Notes under the pieces: model-generated | The model's input: the letters and a program-made list of their open reading frames with translations, nothing else | Database searches by the model: none | What the model was told of the DNA's origin: nothing | Position numbers and translations under genes: made by a program | Assembly (NCBI GenBank): GCA_947561715.1 | Contig: OX387197.1 | Location: 22,718,266 to 22,782,265 of the forward strand | Length of the DNA: 64,000 bases | Source of the DNA: Ascidia mentula | Lineage: Eukaryota > Chordata > Ascidiacea > Phlebobranchia > Ascidiidae | Direction of reading: 5' to 3' | Shown: one piece after another, positions 22,036 to 33,200 of the stretch | How the letters are laid out: every line of letters starts with the position of its first letter | Position numbering within the stretch: position 1 is the stretch's first letter

Positions 22036-23186
22036 TAGCATCTAGGTCTGCAGTCAGTAAAAAATTTCTTCGTAAGTGACCTGCTACTAAGCTATTGCCC
22101 GTAGTTTAGGAAACACCGTTTTGTTTAATCAGAACAGTTGTTCCCTGTCTCAGTTATCGGAAACCAAACACATTTTTACACCAAAAAAGGGATTTAAACT
22201 TCATTGCCATTTCTGTATCTGGGATTTCCAAATGTGGCCGTCAAATTTGTTTAGGCCATGCTTGTTTGAACTTCATGGTTCAGTACCTCGATTTTGCGTG
22301 CCCCACAAACCGCTAACCATTCATGCATTAGTTCTGTAGTCCTCAAACACAGTGCAGTCGATTTTTGAACAGCGCCATGAAAACCCCGCAGTACAAATGC
22401 AGCTGCGGTGATAAAGAACCGAGTCAAGTTTCAGGAGAAAGGGTGCGTGTCCGTACCCGACCAAAATACCACTTATTTCACATGTGTGCTATTTGCGAAC
22501 ATATGTATTTGTCGAATAAAATTAGATTGTTATTTCCTCCTTCTCTCCATACTTTCCTAAATTAGAAAAAAGAACTTTAACATGACAATCCTGCGTTTAA
22601 CCCTCGAACAAGAAATATTGCAGATAATAAGGGAATTTGTAGTATCTGGCAAATAACTAACAAGGAGTCATTGTCTAAAATAAAAAGGTAAATAATGATA
22701 TTTCAAGGGTAGTATTTGCAAAGTTAGTCGATAATTAAAGTTTTTTTTTTATAATTAGGCAAAGAACTAAAATGTGTGCTGACTATTTTTGAACAGTGGC
22801 ACAAAAATCCCCAGGTACAACTATGCAGTTGTGCGTTACATACCGCGTGTCATATTTCAGGAAAGAACCCCGTCAACAACTTTCGGTACCATCTGCTTGC
22901 GAACATCGAAACCCACAGAAGTTTCAAGATTTGTTTGCACGCTGTGCGGCGGGAAAACTGTGCTCCCATTAGAATGCCACGGTTTATTTGCCTGTAGGCA
23001 CGTTTCGAAATGAGATCCGGCATTCGTTTTATTTGTAGTCATGGTCACAAATACAAGTGTTTAACTTCTCCAAATGCAGCTCTCAATTTACAATGTATGA
23101 GATTTTTTACTTTGACAATAGGGCATTTTGCGGTCTTTATTAATTTTCTTAACTTGGCCGTAAACCTTTCGATATCTTTTATGTAA

Positions 23187-23507
23187 ATCATTAGGTTTAC
23201 AGGCTTCGCAGCCCAGGCATTGCAGCCTAGCTGGATCAGCCACTGTCAAACTCCCGCTAAAGTTTATACTCGCGACCCTGGGCTATCAATAGGCCCAACG
23301 CTCTACCAACTCAGAGACAAGAGCTCAGCTGTTTTACTGGTAATATTGTGGTTAAAGTACACTGCTGCGCAAGAGCACAACTTATCAGGCAAGTTCAAAC
23401 CTAACCGGGAGCTTGATTTTTCAAATCTCGCTCCAACATGTCAGGAAAAAGTGGCTGATCCAGCTAGGCTGCAATGCCTGGGCTGCGAAGCCTGTAAACT
23501 TAATGAT
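23187..23507. repeat. Inverted pair of SINE-like copies, unit 3/4 junction
   Basis: Arms 23187-23243 and 23451-23507, same layout as the other two junctions. Confidence 0.85.
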
Positions 23508-24547
23508 CTTGTTACGATAGCTGTGATCGCCAAGTAAGGACCTGCGCAGTAGGGCGATCTTGCCAATCATGTAAGAAACATTACTGCGTTATCTTTTATA
23601 TTAACCTCTGAAATTTTTTTTTGAAATCTTTGAGTATATATTTGCTGTACATTACCAACGCATATTCCCACGCGTAGTTTTGTCGCTTTATCTCGGTTTT
23701 TGACTGTATAACCTTTAATTTGTTCCTGCAGTATAATGGGGCCTACAATAAATTCACGAACCTCATGTTCACTTAACGAAAATCGTATTTTGTTTGAGTT
23801 TGAGTCGTTTTTTTTTAAAACAAATTGTAAAGCATGTACGGAAATTCCAAAATCACTGCACCCGAACCTTTTGTTTAAAAAAGATTGTATATTTGTTGTT
23901 TTTCACCAGAAGAACGACAGATTTATATTTCATTATGATACCTGGTGGTCACAACCTATTTTCAGTTTTCAGCATTACTGCACCCGTTGTGTGGAAAAAG
24001 CTGTCAATCAAGGAATACAGGCACTAAATGATAATTGTTCTGTATTCTGTTTAAAATCTTTTATTTGTGACATTTGATCATATTTTGTCATTTTCAGAAG
24101 CCTATCGCGACAAGACGAAGCATATGCATGTATCATATAACAACACGCTCTCGATATTTACATTTCCTTCCACCCAACTTGAGAAGCGTTGTGATTTACT
24201 GAATAGCAGAATATTGCGTATATAGCATTAGTATGCAACAAAGATGTGGTTGTAAGAGAAAGGAGCTTCACCACATAAAACATGGTTTTAGGAAATAAGT
24301 CAGATTTAATAAGTCCGCAGCAGGGGAAGCTGTTTTTCTGTCGCAGACAAATATTTTTTCCACCAACTGTCTGTTTGCTAGCATTGCAAATTGAAACCAC
24401 ATTCATGTACAGCACCGAAACGTTTCTATAAAATGTGTGGTTAAAAGTTTCCCTCATGTTAGCGTAAGCTTTAACAACAAAACGTGCACATGTTACATGG
24501 ATACATTTTGTACAATAAATGCACGTTTACTGCATTTACTCGTAAAA

Positions 24548-27193
24548 CTAAGGTCTGCAGTTGTTGTAACTTTTCTTCCACTTCTGAAACTCCAGATGCC
24601 AAAGTTGTAATGCTTCCCGATACTCTCTGCGCCAAACGATATGGTAAAAAATAAAAAAGTTAATGGAATTTTTTTCGATGTACCTCATAAGCGCTCCATG
24701 ACAGTTCTCCGGTGGTGGTGTGCTTGTGATTGGTTCCGAGGTTGCTTGAAGATAAAACGTTACAAATTTGTAAAAGTATCTCACAAATTTGTAGGCTATA
24801 TGTTACTATTTGTATTTGTATATGTATAATGGTGATGTAAAGCAACAAATTATATTCAGTTCTGTGACAAACTGTTCACATTATACCTGTGTACGAAGGA
24901 AATGTTGGATCACTTGTAGTCATGGCTGGAGTAGAGTATGGTGACGTCACAGTACTGGTTGGTTCTGTATTTTAAAATTTTTTAACTTTAAATCACAGCA
25001 AATGTTCCCTGGCGGTTTAATAGGAATCTATAAGCTCGGAAGCAAATATGTGGCACATACAGGTCAAACGGTTTACTGTGCAAATGTCTGGCCCTTAAAA
25101 AAGTTTTGAATTAAAAATTAAGTACGCCTATACACTAACCATAAGGACATGTGGGAACTACTTCAGAATATATAGCATCAAAAACACTCGAGAGCGACCC
25201 ATAGTTTCCTGGTGTAAACACTCTTGAATTGTCTGTTCCTCCGTTGGCGCTAGTTGCTAGTTGAGACGTATCGACACCACTTCCAATACCGACAGCATAC
25301 ACGGTTACGTTGTTTGAGTTTGTGAGAACATAACTATAAAAAAAATTATGGTTATTTTTTTCACTAACAGACAAATTCAGGTTAACAAAGCACGAAGAAA
25401 TTAAATATTTTATGGTCAATACACTTTTACAAACAGTTTTCGACTCACATATCATTCAGCCTTCTCCAGTCTGTTGCATCACCATCAGTGAGCAGAATTA
25501 CAACTTTTTTGGACTGTCTTACACCCTGAAAGTTAATCTGCACAGAAAAGAAAAGAAGTAAAAAGAAGTTTTTTTGTTTAATGAAAATGTCTCTTAATAG
25601 CTGCCTCAAAGATAAACAACATTATGTTGCTGACGCTGCCAGACATAATGTTCGGTCAGGAAAAAGGCCTTCTGCCAAAAACTATTCATTAGGTTTACGT
25701 TTCGGCCGTTTTGACAAGAAATAATGTTTGCACTTACGCGCGTTATTCTCATGAAGGCCTATAATCAACGTAACGCCGATTTAATCAATATTTTTTTTCT
25801 GAGGAGCTTTTGAATTAACTGAAGATATACAACTTGGTCTATTACTGTTAGTACGATTTTTATTCGTCGGAAAGCAACCTCATTATTAGTGTTGGGATTA
25901 ATTTTGTATCACAAAACCCCCTCCAGTGCGTTTGTCTTATTGAAGTTTATCCGCTTCTGAAGCAAAGGGGGTTGTGTGGTATAGTGTAACGTAACCGGTA
26001 TGCTACCTTCTGTCTACGTTTTGCCGCTTTTTGTAAAGCGCGCAAAATCATGCGCGCAAATATCCAGAACATCAAATTTTCGAAATACTTAAAATACGTT
26101 GCTGGTCACTAGTCCCCGGGCGAGCTTCGTAACACTCATCAGCATATGGTTTGATTTGCGCTGGTTCAATTTTTAACATACCTTCACAACTCTTTCTATT
26201 GCCGTTGCTGTGTAAGTGTTCGCTGCTTTAATGTGTGACATGTTTCTCACTGCTTCGGTGAAACATGAGCGAGATTTGCAATCTCCAAGTTTGGTTGGAG
26301 AGCGGTAGAAGTCGGTCCGATTACTTGCATAGTCAAGGCTGAAAGAAATAGATTTTTTGCCATCTTTAAATTTACAGTGAAATTAATTTTGATATTTATA
26401 CTTGAAGGGGTTATTTTGTCCGTATTGTAGTATTCCAACTTGTAAGCATGATTGAATAGCTGGATGGAAGACTGCTGAAGAATTAATTAACACTTGCTTT
26501 AATGTTCCGAACTCTGAATCGCTGATGGAACCTGAGCTGTCCACCAAGAACACCAAATTGACGTCAGGTGATTCAGCTGAAGCTGAACAATACAGAAAGA
26601 TTGGGTATACATGTAATTTGCGTAGAGCATTTTTGAAACTGTGCGATCCTTTTTCACTTAAAAGCCAACTATTTTTTATAGGTTTAGATAAAGAATGAGC
26701 GCTGTTGACAACATTGAAAAAAAAATGCTGCAATAAAGCGTGTTATAGGCAAAGTCTTTTTTTTTACACCGAGCGTTGCTTCATATTGCACCTTTAAATG
26801 AATGTTTAATTAGAAGCAACAGATTTGTAATCGGATCTACCAAATGTGAAAAACGAAACAATAGAATAAAATGGTACGCTAACTATAGTTAGGCATTTTG
26901 TACTACATACCGTACAACACAAAAAATAATGCGAATGTTCACACAGTTAAATTTGTGATCAAGAAATAAACCGCTTTAACAAGCGCATCATCATCGCCGT
27001 ACAAAATGCACTGAGGCGTGACCCCAACAGTTAGCATGGTAATTAGGTCTTAAAGTCGAGATTTATGAAGTTACGCCCGAACCCTGTAGGGTTGGTAACA
27101 GTAAATGTTCACACCGTCGCGAAATCACTTACCTGCGGGAGCAATTGTTCCACAGATAAAAGCTGCTGCACAAATAAATACAGAACCAAGCAT
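24548..27193 (-). CDS. Secreted VWA-domain protein, copy 4 (eight exons)
   Basis: Minus-strand exons: 27133-27193, 26402-26582, 26182-26338, 25449-25525, 25140-25333, 24887-24964, 24684-24744, 24548-24626. Lengths equal copy 1, and the frame is open (295 residues, TAG). This copy is the most changed: signal peptide with VFIC and AAAF, SGSIS instead of SGSVS inside the MIDAS loop (metal residues kept), Asn to Lys in exon 3 (TKLG), Ser and Phe changes in the linker. Changes in exon 7 (ACG to ACC) and exon 8 (AGG to AGA, CGA to CGG, CCG to CCT) are all silent. The exon 8 acceptor reads GCAG|AGAG, so an alternative AG two bases further in exists here only. Function as inferred for copy 1. Confidence 0.86.
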
Positions 27194-27755
27194 TCTTGTT
27201 TCTAGCAGACGTTAAACTAAACACATTAAATATTAGACTCGTGTAAATTATTAAGAAGTCCCTTTTGAACAGACATACATTTATCTATGTTGTATGCCTC
27301 ATAAGCTTCTCAGCCACATTCGTGTGTGAGGTTCGGGACAGACTGCCAGTTTTATTGAGAAAATTTTTCACCGAAAAAAGGCACATCGTTTGCCCCAAAA
27401 TAACACGTAGACGCTGGATCACTGCAGAAACCCCGAAAATGGCTAAATGAGTTTAAATTTCCAGGAATCAAAGTGGAGAGTTGCATTTTTTTTCAAGAAA
27501 ATATCAAATGTTACTATAAAACGTTGTGTCAACCCTTGGAACTGAAGATGCTTAATAAAAAGCGAAACATGTTACAGTAACTTTTAAAATCGAAATTGAA
27601 GTTTGACTTGTGTCACGCGAAAGAAATGTTGCTGGTTAGGTGGATTTCGTGAAGTAAAAACATTTTCATTGTTAATCAAGAAAAGTTTGTACTGACCGTT
27701 TTATTACAATAATTTTCTACATTGCTAAAAAACAACAGAGGAAATGGGACTATTT

Positions 27756-27768
27756 TTATATATAAAGG
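27756..27768. promoter_or_regulatory. TATA-like motif in unit 4
   Basis: TTATATATAAAGG, retained although the surrounding spacer is the most diverged of the four units; 563 bp upstream of the VWA copy 4 start codon. Confidence 0.32.
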
Positions 27769-28918
27769 TGGCATCTAGGTCTGTAGTCAGTAAAAAAAAT
27801 CTTCGTAAGTGACCTGCTACTAAGCTATTGCCCGTAGTTTGGGAACCACCGTTTTGTTTAATCAAAACAGTTGTTCCATGTCTCAGTTATCGGAAACCAA
27901 ACACACTTTTACACCAAAAAAGGGATTGAAACTTCATTGCCATTTCTGTATCTGGGATTTCCAAATGTGGCCGTCAAATTGGTTTAGGCCATGCTTGTCT
28001 GAACTTCATGTTTCAGTACGTCGATTTTGTCTGCCTCACAAACCGCTAACCATTCATCCATTACTTCTGTTGTCCTCAAACACAGTGCAGTCTATATTTG
28101 AACAGCGCCATGAAAACCCCTGCAGCTGCGGTGTTAATGAACCGAGTCAAGTTTCAGGAGAAAGGGTGCGTGTCCGTACCCGACCAAAATACCACTCATT
28201 TCACCTGTGTGCTATTTGCGAACATATGTATTTGTCAAATAAAATTAGAATGTTGTTTCCTCCTTTTCTCCATACTTTCCCAAATTAAAAAAAAAACTTT
28301 AACATGACAGTCCTGCGTTTAACCCTCGAACAAGAAATATTGCAGAAAATAAGGGAATTTATGCTATGGGGCAAATAACTAACAAGGAGTCATTGTCTAA
28401 AATAAAAAAGTAAATAATGATATTTCAGGGGAAAGAATTGCAAAGTAAGTCGATAATTAAAGGTTTTTAAATAATTAGGCAAAGAACTAAAATGTGTGCA
28501 GACTATTTTTGAACAGTGGCACAAACAGCCCCAGGTACAACTATGCAGTTGAGCGTTACATACCGCGTGTCATATTTCAGGAAAGAGCCCCGTCAACAAC
28601 TTTCGATACCATCTGCGTGCGAACATCGAAACCCACAGAAGTTTCAAATATTTTTTACGCTGTGCGACGGGAAAACTGTGCTCCCATTAGAATGCCACGG
28701 TTATTTGCCTGTAGGAACGTTTCGAAATGAGATCCGGCATTCGTTTTATTTGTAGTCATGGTCAAAATTACAAGTGTTTAACTTCTCCATATACAGGTCT
28801 TAATTTACAATGTGTGAGATTTTTTACTTTGACAGTAGAGTATTTTGCGGTCTTTATAAATTTTCCTTAATTAGACTTCAAGATCTGTAAACCTTTCAAT
28901 ATATTTTATGTAAATCAA

Positions 28919-29205
28919 ACTACGCGTGAGAATAGGCGTTGGTAATGTATAGCTAATCTATACTCAAAGATTTCAATAAAATGTTTTTGGAGGTTTACAA
29001 AAAGGATGACGCAGTAATGTTTCTTGCATGATTGGCAAGATCGCCCCACTGCGCAGTTCCTTACTTGGCGATCACAGCTATCGTAGCAAGATGATTAGGT
29101 TTACAGGCTTCGCAGCCCAGGCATTGCAGCCTAGCTGGATCAGCCACTGTCAAGCTCCCGCTAAAGTTTATACTCGCGACCCTGGGCTATCAATAGACCC
29201 TATGT
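28919..29205 (-). repeat. SINE-like element, longest copy, at right end of the VWA array
   Basis: On the minus strand it reads from a tRNA-like part (ATTGATAGCCCAGGGTCGCG) through GCTGATCCAGCTAGGCTG and GCCTGGGCTGCGAAGCCTG to the tail ending CTCACGCGTAGT. It is the reverse complement of the element at 6350-6570, so the array is capped by oppositely oriented copies. The A-box end is missing from this copy but present at 11800. A tRNA-derived SINE is the best explanation; a fold-back DNA element is the alternative. Confidence 0.7.
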
Positions 29206-29640
29206 TACGGTCCGGAACACTTTTTATTTCTTGAAACGAAATTTCGTTTCCAAGTGTTTGGAGCATAATTTGACAATTTCGTTCCGGAAACAGTTTTTGT
29301 TTTGTGCATCCGCTTTAAAAATTACTATAATGTCGGCAGTGACAAACAGCATCAAAATTCGGGACACACAAAAGTGCAAAAAGGCGTGTGGTCGTCTTAT
29401 CCGAACTAACAACTCCCAAAGGAGCGGCGTCATCAGAGAACGTCAAAAAGCGAAGAGAGAAAAGTCCGTATCTCAATTCCCAAGATAGGTGCCTCCCACA
29501 ACGAAATTTTACTGCTCGCACGCAAATCTGATGTCTTAAGATCGTTTAATTATTGCTCCCGAATTTTATTTGGAACATAGATAAACTGCTCATACGGCAA
29601 GCATTAAACATAGCAATTAACAAGTGAAAACATGTTTAAA
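29206..29640. other. Palindrome-rich spacer between the VWA array and the satellites
   Basis: Contains the perfect palindrome GAAACGAAATTTCGTTTC near 29233-29250, bracketed by TCCGGAAC (29211) and GTTCCGGA (29279). A plus-strand ATG frame at about 29331-29488 encodes a 52-residue very basic peptide (MSAVTNSIKIRDTQKCKKAC...), unrecognised and unsupported by splice or homology evidence. The rest shows nothing. Confidence 0.5.
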
Positions 29641-30236
29641 ACGCGTCATTCGCCAAAACAGTTTAAAAGAACGCCTTTAAATATATCAAAAAAACGGATA
29701 GTCGAATACGGTTCAGTGGGACCGTCTACAACATACCTAGAGAATTTAAGAGCTAAATTTATTTTATATTTTATTTAATATTTTATTTTATAAATTTATA
29801 TTATTTCAAAACAAAGACAAGTAAATACCTGTCAAAGACAAGCTTAAACCGCCCAGTCGGTTCGCCAAAACAGTTTTAAGAACGCCTTTTCGTATGACAA
29901 CAAAAAACTAAAGCATATACTTGAATAAAGTTTAGAGGTATCGCCTTCTACACGATTGTAGTATTTAACTGCCAAAATTTAATTCTCTTGGATGTAAAAC
30001 AGAGATTTGGCAGGCAAATACCTATCAAAGACAAGCTTAAACTGCACCGTCAGTTCGCCAAAACAGTTTTAAGAACGACTTTTCGTATGACAACAAAAAA
30101 CTAAAGCATATACTTGAATAAAGTTTAGAGGTATCGCCTTCTACACGATTGTAGTATTTAACTGCCAAATTTTAATTCGCTTGGATGTAAAACAGAGATT
30201 TGGCAGGCGAATACCTCTCAAAGACAAGTATAAAGG
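29641..30236. repeat. Short tandem array of a second satellite type (about 194-212 bp)
   Basis: TTCGCCAAAACAGTTTTAAG recurs near 29649 (diverged), 29861 and 30055, and AATACCTNTCAAAGACAAG recurs near 29825, 30018 and 30211. The first interval includes a very AT-rich patch (29758-29810). The array joins the 190-bp satellite directly at about 30237. Confidence 0.8.
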
Positions 30237-33200
30237 GCGAAATTAACTAAATTTGACAGTAGTCTCCCTGTGTTTTGAACAATTTTAAATCAAGCGACTT
30301 GAAGTTTTGCACACAAATATTAGATGCCAGTACAAAACGAGAAATGAAAACTAATTGGCGTCTGTCCTTTAGAATTTTATTGCTTGCCGAAAACGCATGT
30401 TTGAAACTATGGTGGCTAAGGTTCGGCGGTTTTAACTAAATTTGACAGTTGTCCGCCTGTGATTTCAACATTTTTATATCAAGCGACTTGAAGTTTTACA
30501 CACAAATATTAGATGCCAGTACAAAACGAACAATAAAAACCAAATTGGCGTATGTACTCTGGTTTTTTATTGCTGCACGAAAACGCATGTTACAAACAAT
30601 GGTCGCTAAGGTCGTGCGGAATTAACTAATTTTGAGAATTCCCGCCTGCAATATACACAATTTTAAATCAAGAGACCTGAAATTTTGCACACAAATACTA
30701 GGTGCCAATACAAAACGAGCAATGAAAACTAAATTGGCGTCTGTCCTTTAGAATTTTATTGCTTGCCGAAAACGCATGTTTGAAACTATGGTGGCAAGGT
30801 TCGGCGGATTTAACTAAATTTGACAGTTGTAAGCCTGTGATTTCAACATTTTTGTATCAAGGGACTTGAAGTTCTGCACACAAATATTAGATGCCACTAC
30901 AAAACGAGCAATGAAAAACTAAATTGGCATCTGTCCTTTAGAATTTTAATGCCTACCGAAAACGCATGTTTGAAACTATGGTGGCTAAGGTTCGGCGGAT
31001 TTAACTAAATTTGACAGTTGTGAGCCTGTGATTTAAACATTTTTTTTCAAGCGACTTGAAGTTTTGCACACAAATATTAGATGCCAGTACAAAAGCAGCA
31101 ATGAAAATCAAATTGGCGTATGTACTCTACTTTTTTGTTGCTGCGCGAAAACGTATGTTACAAACAATGTTCGCTAAGGTCGTGCTGAAATAACCAATTT
31201 TGAGAATTCACGCCTGCAATATACACAATTTTAAATCAAGAGACATGAAATTTTCCACACAAATACTAGGTGCCAATACAAAACGAGTAGTGAAAACCAA
31301 ATTGGCGTATGTACTCTACTTTTTTGTTGCTGCGCGAAAACGCATGTCACAAACAATGGTCGCTAAGGTAGTGCTGAATTAACTAATTTTGAGAATTCCC
31401 GCCTGCAATATACACAATTTTAAATCAAGAGACATGAAATTTTCCACACAAATACTAGGTGCCAATACAAAACGAGTAGTGAAAACCAAATTGGACTATG
31501 TACTCTAGTTTTTTGTTGCTTGCCTAAAACGCATGTTTGAAACTATGGTGGCTAAGGTTCGGCGGATTTAACTAAATTTGACAGTTGTGAGCCTGTGATT
31601 TAAACATTTTTTTTCAAGCGACTTGAAGTTTTGCACACAAATATTAGATGCCAGTACAAAAGCAGCAATGAAAATCAAATTGGCGTATGTACTCTACTTT
31701 TTTGTTGCTGCGCGAAAACGTATGTTACAAACAATGGTCGCTAAGGTCGTGCTGAAATAACTAATTTTGAGAATTCACGCCTGCAATATACACAATTTTA
31801 AATCAAGAGACATGAAATTTTCCACACAAATACTAGGTGCCAATACAAAACGAGTAGTGAAAACCAAATTGGCGTATGTACTCTACTTTTTTGTTGCTGC
31901 GCGAAAACGCATGTTACAAACAATGGTCGCTAAGGTAGTGCTGAATTAACTAATTTTGAGAATTCCCGCCTGCAATATACACAATTTTAAATCAAGAGAC
32001 ATGAAATTTTCCACACAAATACTAGGTGCCAATACAAAACGAGTAGTGAAAACCAAATTGGACTATGTACTCTAGTTTTTTGTTGCTTGCCGAAAACGCA
32101 TGTTTGAAACTATGGTGGCTAAGGTTCGGCGGATTTAACTAAATTTGACAGTTGTGAGCCTGTGATTTAAACATTTTTTTTCAAGCGACTTGAAGTTTTG
32201 CACACAAATATTAGATGCCAGTACAAAAGCAGCAATGAAAATCAAATTGGCGTATGTACTCTACTTTTTTGTTGCTGCGCGAAAACGTATGTTACAAACA
32301 ATGGTCGCTAAGGTAGTGCTGAATTAACTAATTTTGAGAATTCCCGCCTGCAATATACACAATTTTAAATCAAAAGACATGAAATTTTCCACACAAATAC
32401 TAGGTGCCAATACAAAACGAGTAGTGAAAACCAAATTGGACTATGTACTCTAGTTTTTTGTTGCTTGCCTAAAACGCATGTTTGAAACTATGGTGGCTAA
32501 TGTTCGGCGGATTTAACTAAACTTGAAAGTTGTCCGTCTGTGATTTCAACATTTTTATATCAAGCGACTTGAAATTTTGCACACAAATATTAGATGCCAC
32601 TACAAAACGAGCAATCAAAACTAAATTGGCGTCTGTCCTTCAGAATTTTATTTGTTTGAAACTATGGTGGCTAAGATTCGGCGGATTTAACTAAATTTGA
32701 AAGTTGTCCGCCTGTGATTCCAACATTTTTCTTTCAAGCTATTTGAAGTTTTGCACACAAATATTAGATGCCACTACAAAACGAGCAATGAAAACCAAAC
32801 TGGCATCTGTCCTTTAGAATTTTATTGCTTGCCGAAAACGCATGTTTGAAACTATGGTGGCTAAGGTTCGGCGGTTTTAACTAAATTTGACAGTTGTCCG
32901 ACTGTGATTTCAACATTTTTATATCAAGCGACTTGAAGATTTACACACAAATATTAGATGCCACTACAAAACGAGCAATGAAAACCAAATTGGCATCTGT
33001 CCTTTAGAATTTTATTGCTTGCCGAAAACGCATGTTTGAAACTATGGTGGCCAAGATTCGGCGGATTTAACTAAATTTGACAGTTGTAAGCCTGTGACTT
33101 CAACATTTTTATATCAAGCGACTTCAAATGTTGCACACAAATATTAGATGCCACTACAAAACGAGCAATGAAAACCAAATCGGCGTATGTACTCTAGTTT

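Larger units (their letters stand above)
17650..23450. repeat. Tandem unit 3 of the VWA gene array
   Basis: 5801 bp, with VWA copy 3. It carries a small insertion near 20055-20080 and a longer version of 20220-20285 than units 1, 2 and 4. This suggests that it, or the others, lost or gained sequence in the intron between exons 3 and 4. Confidence 0.93.
23451..29205. repeat. Tandem unit 4 of the VWA gene array
   Basis: Last and most diverged unit, mostly so from about 26640 to 28920. It ends differently from units 1-3. Where they pass from ATGTAAATCA straight into TTAGGTTTACAGG, unit 4 keeps a further 190 bp of SINE-like tail, i.e. an apparently full-length element. It contains VWA copy 4. 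Confidence 0.9.

Noticed and set aside
27839-28288. 149-codon plus-strand frame in unit 4 with CSC and CAIC motifs
   Set aside because: It has no ATG at its start and is broken into shorter frames in units 1-3; the Cys pairs do not fit a known zinc finger.
29331-29488. 52-residue basic peptide as a gene
   Set aside because: No homology, no splice context, no second copy to test constraint; left as an unexplained frame.
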